Assembly: GCA_024180945.1 (NCBI GenBank)
Contig: JAKSGN010000036.1
Span: 2,480,001-2,544,000 of the forward strand
DNA length: 64,000 bases
Reading direction: 5' to 3'
Source of the DNA: Macrophomina tecta
Taxonomy: Eukaryota > Ascomycota > Dothideomycetes > Botryosphaeriales > Botryosphaeriaceae
Position numbers and translations under genes: made by a program. Shown piece by piece: positions 56,857 through 64,000 of this stretch. Every line of letters begins with the position of its first letter. Within the stretch, counting starts at the first letter, position 1. The notes beneath the pieces were generated by a model. It ran no database searches, had not been told where the DNA came from, and was given only the letters and a program-made list of their open reading frames with translations.

Positions 56857-59800
56857 ATGGCAAACGAGCATTTTTATCATTTGGCGGAGCATCAGGTCGC
56901 GGTGTGCAAGGAGTGCAGGCACGCCGTGTGGCCGGATCAGGTGGAGGGGCATTTACAGGGCAAGCATCACGGCATGCCCGGGAAGGAGGCGGAGGTCATT
57001 GGAGACGAGGTCAGGGCGTGGCCCCGATTGATCAGATTCCCCGGGCAGTTTGAGGTGCCGCAGAGCGTCAGCAGACCGATTCCGGAGTTGCCGTTGCACG
57101 AAGATGGGTTGTTATGCCGGTTAGAGGCAGGTAGGTGCGCGTATATTTGCCGGGACAAGGTGACGATAAAGAAGCATTGGCGGAACGAGCATCAGTGGTC
57201 AGCAGGCGGCAGCCGGGCCGGAGGAGGGTCAGGTAAGAGCAAGAGCGATAGAGTAGAGAGACGGTTTTGGGAGGGGGCGAAACCCGTTCATTGTCAAAGA
57301 TTTTTCACCAGCCGGCACGGGTCGCAGTATTTTGAGGTGCAGCAGTCGGAGGAGGACGCAAGCGAACATCAGGCCCGGCGCAGCCGCAATGAAGGGGATG
57401 ACCGCGGCAGCAGGGCGACGTGGACCCGGGTGTGGCAGCAGATGCAGAAACAACTCGAAGAGGCCGAGAAGGCGGCAGCCGCGATCATTCAGGACGCCGA
57501 GAGGGATCAGGCGAACCCGTGGTTGGACCGGACGAAGTGGCAGCAGTATTTGGTCAACAAGAACCGCGAGGATTTATTGCGGGCCGTCAGGGAGCCGGGT
57601 GGCGGCGATGACAACAAAAACAAGAGGAGGTGGAGGGCCCCCGGCGACGACGAAGAAGAAGAAGACGACCCGTACAAGCCGATTGAGATGACGGTGTGGC
57701 AGGCGATGGAGGACGTTGCCCGCATCAGTCAGAAGAGCGTGGCGAAAAGGGCAGGCGTATCGATGCGGATGCAGGCGATCAGGACGGAGAAGTATCAGAA
57801 CCGGTATCAGCCGTTGCAGCCGTATTTAGACGAGGAGTCGATCAAGGACCGGGTCCGGCCGTGGGAGCAGATATTAATGTTTTTCATCAGGACGCAGCGG
57901 GAGCACGATTGGGACAGCCCGGGGTACAGGTTCACCCGCAGTCAAGAGGAGGCATTTATCAGATTGATGAATGAGGCCGAGAAGGTAGCAGGAGGTAAAG
58001 GGGGGGAAGACGGCAGCGGAACCGAGGACGAAGAAAACGACGATGACGATGAAGAAACCAGCAATACCGATAACAAAGAAACCGATGAAGCCGACGAGAG
58101 CGACGATAACGGCGACGGCGATGATGACGACAGTAGTCAACCGCAGAAGTTAACCCGCATTCAACGCGCGTGTTTGGATTTTTGCATGGAGTTGTTAAAT
58201 CAGCGATTCGCCGCGTGCGAGTACGAAAGCGCGTCGGTGTGCGCCGCAGCCGTATTGGGGGTTGACCCGATGGGTGATAGTTGGAGAGGCCCGGACACGT
58301 ACACGTCGATTTTGTCGGCGTTGATGAAGGTGGCGCATTTCATGGTGATTCAGAAAGCATTTGAAATCGCAACCCCGGCGGAGGAGGACGAGCGGTATAG
58401 CCCGAGCGCAAGGCCGTGCAATTTCGAGGATAGCGGGTATGAAAGCAGCAGCAGCAGCAGCAGCAGCAGCGGCGGCGGCAGCGGCGGGGGCAGCGGCAGC
58501 GGCGGGGGCAAGCGGCGGAAGTAGTGGTGGCGGTAGTAGGAGCAACAGCCGCAACGACCGGACCGGACAGCTCGGCAGGAGCAGTTTGCAGTGGGTGAAC
58601 AAGATGATGGACGATTTCATGGTCCGCGGCAGCGACAGCCCGATGCAGTGGTGGTTGGATTTGCGGGCATACGGGATGAAGATTCATTTCAACACGACGG
58701 CGAAGGGGCACGTTGGGTGGAGGAACAGGGACGTGTTGGAGTACAAGAACGTATCGTTCAGCATGGCACAGTTCCGCGGTATGGTGCACCGGTTGGCACA
58801 GACGACGGCGCAGGTGTTGGTGGAGGATTTGTTGTTTTGCAAAAGCCGGCGGGAGGTGCCCGCGGTGCCGTGGCATTCGATGCATGACGACCCGACAAAC
58901 GGCCGTCGAGGGTGGAATTTTTTGCAGGATCAGCGCAACAGATTCCCCGTGGACGGGAGGTCGTGGTTGTTCGAGCAGATTATGCAGAACGGCGCGGTCA
59001 GAAGGCGGTTCACCCGGCAGGGGACGGCGTCGGGGTTGAGCCGCGAGGCCGCGTTGGATTGGATGGGCCGCGTGGCCGCGTTCAAGGAGAAGTTGTTGGT
59101 GTTGATGCATATCACGGGCGGGCAGCCGGGGAGAGGCCCCGAGATATTAAGCATCAGGCACAGCAACACAGCCGAGGCAGGGCACCGGCACATTTTCATC
59201 GAGGACGGCATGGTCGTGTTTGTGACGCGGTATCACAAGGGGTACGCGTTGCAAGGGGACGTCAAGATTATTCATCGATATTTGCCCCGCGAGGTGGGCG
59301 AGTTATTGGTGTTGTATTTATGGTTGATTTTGCCGTTTCAGCAGCGAATGGAGGTGTTGATGCGAGGCAATCCGCAGGAGCAGATGCAGGGGCAACAACA
59401 GCAGGGGCAACAACAGCAGAGGCAACAACAGCAGAGGCAACAACAGCAGAGGCAACAACAGCAGAGGCAACAACAGCAGAGACAGAGGCAAAATCAAAGG
59501 CAAAAGCCGCCGCAGTTGCCGCCGTTGTCAGCGCATTTGTGGGCGCCCGAGCCCGGTGGCAAGAGGTGGACGACAGAGCGGATGAGGCAGGCGATGAAGC
59601 GTGAGACGGCCGCCGGTTTGGGGCATGAGATTACCGTGCAGGCGTACCGCGACATCGCAATAGCAATCAGCAGGCAGTGGATCAGAGGACCGACGGCATT
59701 CAGGCAGGATAATGGGGAAGGAGATGATGAAGGGCCGCAGGATGAAGACGATGCGGCAGCAGCGATTGCCGATGCGCAGGCAGGACACACGTCGCACGTA

Positions 59801-61903
59801 GCAGGCATTATATACGCGCGAGGCATCATGGAGCAGTTGGGATGGGTGGCGGAGCGGAGGCAGAAGTTTCGAGCGTGCAGCATCGATTGGCATCGATTTT
59901 TGGGGTTCGAATCGACCCGCCAGGCAGACGAACAGTACGAACGGGACGAACAGATGGACGGCAAGATGATAAGCAAGAAGCGCAAGCGGTGCCCGTTCGA
60001 GGATGAGGCCGACGAGGAGCGGTTGAACCGCCGGACCCGGTTGAGGAAGATGAACGCCGAGGAGCAGTTGAAGCAGTTGGTAGGCAAGGAGGCGGTGTTC
60101 CGCAGCGTGCAGAAGCCGGCGATGGAGGCAATAAAGGCCGGGTATAGCCCCGTGGTGGCGGTGATGCCGACGGGGGCGGGCAAGAGCGTGTTGTTCATGT
60201 TGCCGGCGTGGGCAGAGCCCGGGGGCACGACGGTGGTAGTAGTGCCGTTAAAGTCGTTGCGCAAGGATATGAGGCGGCGGTGCAAAGAGGCGGGCGTAAG
60301 GTGCGCGGTGTGGGGCGGCAGGCAGCAGCCGGACGCGGAGTCGATTGTATTGGTGACGCCGGAGGCGGCGGTGGGCGAGGAGTTCGGGACGTTTTTAAAG
60401 CGCATCAGGCGGACGAGGCAGTTGGACCGGATCGTCGTGGACGAATGTCACGTCGTGTTGAACGACCGAGTGGATTTTCGCAAGCATTTGCAGCGATTGG
60501 GCAAGTTGGCGGGGGCGGAGACGCAGATGGTGTTGTTGACGGCGACGTTGCCGCCGGCGGAGGAGGGCAGGTTATACAAGCGGATGGGGTGGATGGCGGA
60601 CGAAGTGAAGATGTTTAGGGGGTCGACGGTGCGCAAGAACGTGCAGTATAGGGTGGTAGGTGGGAAGGGGAGCGGCAGGAAGGAGCAGGAGGATTTGGTG
60701 ACGGAGTTGGTGGAGCAGCAGTTAACGGCGTCGGCGGAGGGCAAGGTGGTGGTTTATTGCAAGACGAAGGGAGAGGTCGAGCGGTTGGTAGGGGCAGGCC
60801 GGTTCGTTTGCGAAGCATTTCACGCCGATATAAGCGATCAGCGCAAGGACGAAGTGTTGGAGGATTTCCGGGCAGGCCGAGAGCGAGTGGTGGTGGCGAC
60901 GAGCGCGTTGGGCATGGGGATTGATATTCCGGACATTAGGTTGATTGTGCATGCGGGCGAGCCGCGCAGCATGATGGATTACGGGCAGGAGAGCGGCAGG
61001 GCAGGGAGAGACGGCAGAAGGAGCGAGGCAATTGTGGTCAGAGGGGGAGGTGGGGAGGTGGAGGATAAGTTGGTCGAGCAGTATACGGATCCGGCAAGCG
61101 GGCAGTGCCGCCGTATCATCATGGACGAGTATTTTGATGGCCGGAGGGGGCGAATTTCATGCGAGGATGGCGAAGAATTGTGTGATAATTGCGGGGGAGA
61201 CGGGGAAAGGCGAGGAGCAGAGGTAGAGCAGGCGGAGAGGGAGCAAATAGAAAGGGGGCAAATGGAGAAGGAGCGAATAGAAAGAGAGCGGGTGGAGCGG
61301 GAGCAGGTAGAGCGGGAAAAGAGCAGGGAGATATTCCGTAGGCAGGAGCAGCAACGGGCCCGGCCGTATATAAGGCAGGCGGCGAGGGCGCAGGAGGAGA
61401 GGCAGGAGTTGGAGGAAGTAGAGCGGCAATTGCGGCGGTGGAAGCGGGGTTGTGGGGTGTGCAAGGCGGTAGGGTGGCCGGCAGAGCATGACGTTGGCGA
61501 TTGCATGACGGAGAAGGGACAGCAGGCAGAGGATGAAAGGCGCAAGGCAAAGCGGACGATCAGGTACGACCGATATTCGGGGTGTTTTAGATGCGGGGCG
61601 CCGCAGAGCGTGTGTGATGGGTGGGAGAGCAACGACAGCGGCGGGTGGAGAAGGACGGGGCGGGAATGTCAGTACAGTGGAGTATTGTTGGGGGCATTGT
61701 ACGGGATCAAGCACGGGTACGGGGCAGTTTGGAGAAGGTGGTTGCAGCAGATAGTAGAGAATGGAGTAGATGCAGAGCAGGAGGAGAGTGTGGTCGGGTA
61801 TTTAGGGCGAAAGCGGGATACGGCAGAGGTGGAGAGTAATAATTTAGTTTGGGAATTTTTATGGTTGGCGCGGCGGGTAGATAGCATAGGCGGGGAGGGG
61901 TGA
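56857..61903 (+). CDS. Telomere-linked DUF3505-RecQ helicase (frame-split)
   Basis: Probable 3'-5' DNA helicase of the fungal subtelomeric (TLH) type. The first frame (56857-58524) starts MANEHFYHL. It has a DUF3505/OrsD zinc finger (C17-x2-C20...H32, H37), PIPELPLHEDG and YICR...KKHW...H, then an acidic linker. It then ends in a Ser/Gly repeat. The second frame, coding from the same repeat to 61903, holds a recombinase-like middle region and a (QQRQQ)n tract. The RecQ core follows: Walker A MPTGAGKS (about 1103 in joined numbering), DECH box VVDECH, LLTATLP, and QESGRAGRDGR motif VI. A zinc-binding CEDGEELCDNCGG and a Cys-rich tail end the protein. Removing one base from the G5 run near 58510 joins the frames into 1681 residues. 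An indel, an assembly error, a spliced intron (a GTATGA donor at 58437) or programmed frameshifting could each explain the split. Confidence 0.88.
58441..58520. repeat. AGC/GGC low-complexity tract at the frame switch
   Basis: Tandem AGC, then GGC/AGC/GGGGGC units encoding poly-Ser then Gly-Ser in frame 1, or poly-Ala in the next frame. It is the only place where the two helicase frames overlap, so the frameshift lies here. Confidence 0.9.
59391..59480. repeat. 15-bp coding minisatellite, 6 units
   Basis: Six tandem copies of GGCAACAACAGCAGA-like units, encoding a Gln-rich linker (RQQQQ repeats) between the recombinase-like region and the helicase core. In-frame length variation is expected between copies. 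Confidence 0.93.
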
Positions 61904-62335
61904 TGTTAGGGAGCGTCGGTGGGGGGTAGTGGCGTTTAAGGGTGGGTGTAGGAGTGCAAGGGTAGGTGTGAGGGTTGGTGTAAGTTTAGGTTAAGATAGA
62001 TTGATATTGAGAGATCGAGCGCGCGCGTAAAGCAAAGAAGCCGAAGCACGGCGTACGAACGGTAAAAGCAGCGTAAAATAGATGTATGATAGGGAATAGG
62101 TGGTGGGAAAGCGCGGGGGGTGGGGAGGTAGGGTGGAGGGCGATGGGGGTTTTGTACGTTTAAAAAATCGGCAGATTTATAAGTATAAAAATTGGAGGAT
62201 GGCGAGTTAGGTATTTATTAGAATAGAGAGCGCACAGGCATTATTTTACGGTATTAAAGAACGCAATAGCGTGGTTATTCGATAGTAGATTAAGCGGGGG
62301 CGATAATAGAGGCGGAGGGTAGAGGGTAGTAATTT
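61904..62335. other. G-rich 3' flank of helicase gene 1
   Basis: 432 bp with strong G over C excess on the + strand (for example GTCGGTGGGGGGTAG). No gene is seen. It ends at the tail of a LINE. Confidence 0.6.
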
Positions 62336-63135
62336 ATTTATTTATTTATTTAGTTTAACGTCCTTCTTGAGTCAGAGACTATCAAAGACGGGCTTTAGAA
62401 GCCGTTTCTAGTTATACATTTTCTAGAGGCTCCTTGTAAAAGAAGCATTCTAGGAGAGCACAAGGAATAGTAGACTTAAAAGCCAAACGAGAGGCAGGCC
62501 TCTAAGGAGATAGTATAAGAGAATAGTAATAGAAAACAAAGGAGTGTAAGCGTCGGACGTATTTAAACCCCGTCGGGCGTGTTGTTAAGAATCCACCGGC
62601 GCGTAGATATCTTGGTTTTTCTAAGAAACTCAGCTGTTGCTTGAGCGCCTTTATTTGTAGTGAATAGGTCCGTAAGATTAAGAATAGGTTTCTCCAGAGC
62701 GTCTTTTATAGAGAGCCTTTCAGCTCTATATAAATAACAGTCTAAGAGGAGATGTCTCGGTGTTTGCTTTGCCGTACCAGAGCAGTAGCATCTATCATCC
62801 TCTACATGGTTAAAACGGTAGAGATAGGACTTGAAGTACCCGTGTCCAATCTTCAGCTGGTAGAAGGAGGAAGCTGTTTCCCTTACTGTAGTAGGGGCGA
62901 TCAGCTTCCTCTTTATCTTCCAGGTAAATGCTTTACTGTAGGCTGAGCTGGGAACTGATAAGAGCTGGCTTTTCCACTCGTTGTAGAGAACTTCTTTTAG
63001 TTGCATTCCGTAGAATGCAACAGAAGTGTCTTCTGTTGTAGGGGGGATTAACGTTGCTTGTTTAGCAAGTCTGTCGGCCTCCTCATTTCCGTGCACGTTG
63101 ACGTGCCCCGGAACCCAAACCGAAAGGAGTGAATC
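62336..63135 (-). mobile_element. 5'-truncated LINE (Tad/I-like non-LTR retrotransposon)
   Basis: Minus-strand LINE remnant. The 3' tail is a (TAAA)n run (seen on + as TTTATTTATTTATTTA at about 62336-62356). It holds only the RNase H end of ORF2 and a 3' untranslated part (62357-62562). The truncation point at about 63135 meets the upstream block of the second helicase gene. Target duplications were not resolved. Confidence 0.82.
62563..63135 (-). pseudogene. LINE ORF2 C-terminus (RNase H domain)
   Basis: Truncated reading frame. VWVPGHVNVHGNEEADRL is the C-terminal part of an RNase H domain, with the catalytic Asp in NEEAD. Further on, a C-x-C...H-x4-C pattern (CYCSG...PRHLLLDC) is typical of fungal LINE ORF2 ends. 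The polymerase and endonuclease parts are missing. The apparent open frame beyond 63135 is flanking DNA. Confidence 0.85.
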
Positions 63136-63207
63136 GACCGTTATAAGGGTCGATTCAGGTCCCAAACCGAAAGGAGTGAATCGACCGTTATAAGGGTCGA
63201 TTCAGGT
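63114..63207. repeat. 47-bp tandem duplication across the LINE junction
   Basis: Two identical 47-bp units beginning CCCAAACCGAAAGGAG. Each contains a short piece of LINE and a 26-bp imperfect palindrome (GAATCGACC...GGGTCGATTC). Confidence 0.95.
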
Positions 63208-63608
63208 CCCATACAAAATTAAGGTTTAGGGTTAGGGTTACGAGTACGGTCGATTGAGTACGGTCGATTCAGAAAAAAGATGTCGGATTCGCGTTAAATT
63301 AAGATATGTTGCAGAGCGCGGTTAGGCGATAAGAATTTTTGCGTATGACATGCCCGCCCGATCGCGTGTTCGAGCGTAATTTGGCAGTTGGGGTAAGTTA
63401 GGGTAAGGTTGATGGGGTAAGAGCGGCCCGAGCGCGGTAGTGGTTAAAGAGCGCGCATTCGCCGGGTAGGCACGCAGCGCGCGAACGTGCAGCAGGCGCC
63501 GAGTCAGAGAGTTAAGAGCAAGGGTTAAAGTAGTTAGTTCGATAGCAAAGGGTGGTTTCCCGCATCAACGCAGCGAAAGAATAAGCAGATAGCAGCGAAA
63601 TAACGAGC
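63208..63608 (+). promoter_or_regulatory. Upstream block of helicase gene 2 with TTAGGG motif
   Basis: Diverged copy of the 54.3-54.6 kb block: GTCGATT repeats, GGATTCGCGTTAAATTAAGATAT and GGGTAAGTTAGGGTAAGG. It has an interstitial telomere-type TTAGGGTTAGGGTTA at 63226-63240. The orientation of TTAGGG puts the chromosome end to the right, if the motif follows the usual polarity. Confidence 0.65.
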
Positions 63609-64000
63609 ATGCAGCAAGCGCAAGTCAACATGGCCGAAACAGCGGAGTATTTTCATCATTTAGGGTTAGGAGAATTTGGAGTCGTCGTGTGCAAGGAGTG
63701 CCGGCACGCGGTGTGGCCGGATCAGGTGGCAGGGCATTTGCAGGGCAGACATCACGGCATCAGCGGAAAGAACGCAGAGGCGATCGCGGAGGAGGTCGTG
63801 GCGTTTGCCGGATTAATCAGGTCCCCCGGAGAATTTCAGGCGCCCGCAGGCATCGACAGGCCGATCCCGGAGTTGCCGTTGCATCAGGACGGGTTAATGT
63901 GCGAGTTACAGCCCGACGGGTGCCGGTATATTTGCCGGGACAGAATGACGATGAAGAAGCATTGGCGCATCGAGCATCAGTGGTCGGCCGGCAGCCGAAA
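63609..64000 (+). CDS. Second DUF3505-type helicase gene, 5' part only
   Basis: Open from ATG 63609 (MQQAQVNMAETAEYF; a second in-frame ATG lies at 63630) to the window edge, 130 codons. It is clearly paralogous to the start of helicase gene 1: VVCKECRHAVWPDQVAGHLQ, HHGISGKNAEA, then RPIPELPLHQDGL and YICRDRMTMKKHWRIEHQWS. Zinc ligands are conserved. Many substitutions show it is not a recent copy. Leu codons are again TTG/TTA. Whether the RecQ part is present cannot be seen here. Confidence 0.88.
   Translation, partial: MQQAQVNMAETAEYFHHLGLGEFGVVVCKECRHAVWPDQVAGHLQGRHHGISGKNAEAIAEEVVAFAGLIRSPGEFQAPAGIDRPIPELPLHQDGLMCELQPDGCRYICRDRMTMKKHWRIEHQWSAGSR

Noticed and set aside
59494..60405. Minus-strand frames opposite the helicase
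   Set aside because: Antisense of the RecQ region, with no own motif.
63136..63165. Start of the LINE frame inside the telomere-like block
   Set aside because: The open frame runs on by chance through the 47-bp repeat; LINE-like protein sequence begins only at about 63135.
1..64000. CRISPR arrays, bacterial operons, riboswitches
   Set aside because: The window is eukaryotic nuclear DNA; no regularly spaced repeat array was seen.

Overview
The window is nuclear DNA of a filamentous ascomycete (Pezizomycotina). The genes carry short GT-AG introns of about 43-92 bp with CTNAY-type branch sites. The gene content is typical fungal (ADE4, MRS2, TRM44, an F-box/UBA protein, a RID-like cytosine methyltransferase, a STAND-type N-terminal/ankyrin protein). 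Short TTAGGG motifs and a telomere-linked RecQ helicase array lie at the right end. I cannot name the species; the class (perhaps Dothideomycetes) is only a guess.

Layout. (1) 1-2699: an almost complete hAT DNA transposon, inserted in the 3' part of a decayed carboxylesterase gene (2700-4590). (2) 7.5-44.7 kb: ordinary core chromosome with a large secreted protein (DUF7029/DUF7223-like), a low-complexity arginine/proline-rich protein, a RID-like DNA methyltransferase, ADE4, a MYND-finger protein, an F-box/UBA protein, an ankyrin protein, mitochondrial MRS2, an F-box/AT-hook protein, TRM44 and a seven-TM membrane protein. (3) 47.5-50.7 kb: a divergent catabolic pair, gentisate 1,2-dioxygenase and a class A FAD aromatic hydroxylase, which together would turn a hydroxybenzoate or salicylate into maleylpyruvate. 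(4) 51.2-54.2 kb: a host exon cut off by a second, almost identical hAT copy in inverted orientation. (5) 54.2-64 kb: subtelomere-like DNA. It holds G-rich upstream blocks with TTAGGG motifs, a Fot1/pogo-like element with perfect 54-bp inverted repeats and five TAG stops, a complete but frame-split DUF3505-RecQ helicase gene, a 5'-truncated LINE, and the start of a second DUF3505 helicase gene running off the window.

How it fits together. The change from core chromosome to subtelomere happens at hAT copy 2, whose two flanks share no 8-bp target duplication; this suggests a rearrangement through the transposon. The window encodes a RID-type methyltransferase, the family needed for repeat-induced point mutation (RIP). 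Its old repeat (the Fot1 element) carries RIP-type stop codons, while the two hAT copies are nearly identical and intact, so they look too young to have been hit.

The most interesting system is the helicase array. It combines an OrsD-type zinc-finger head, a middle region resembling a degenerate tyrosine recombinase, and a RecQ core with its zinc-binding tail. Its leucine codons are almost all TTG/TTA, unlike the host genes, and the two tandem copies share a G-rich upstream block.
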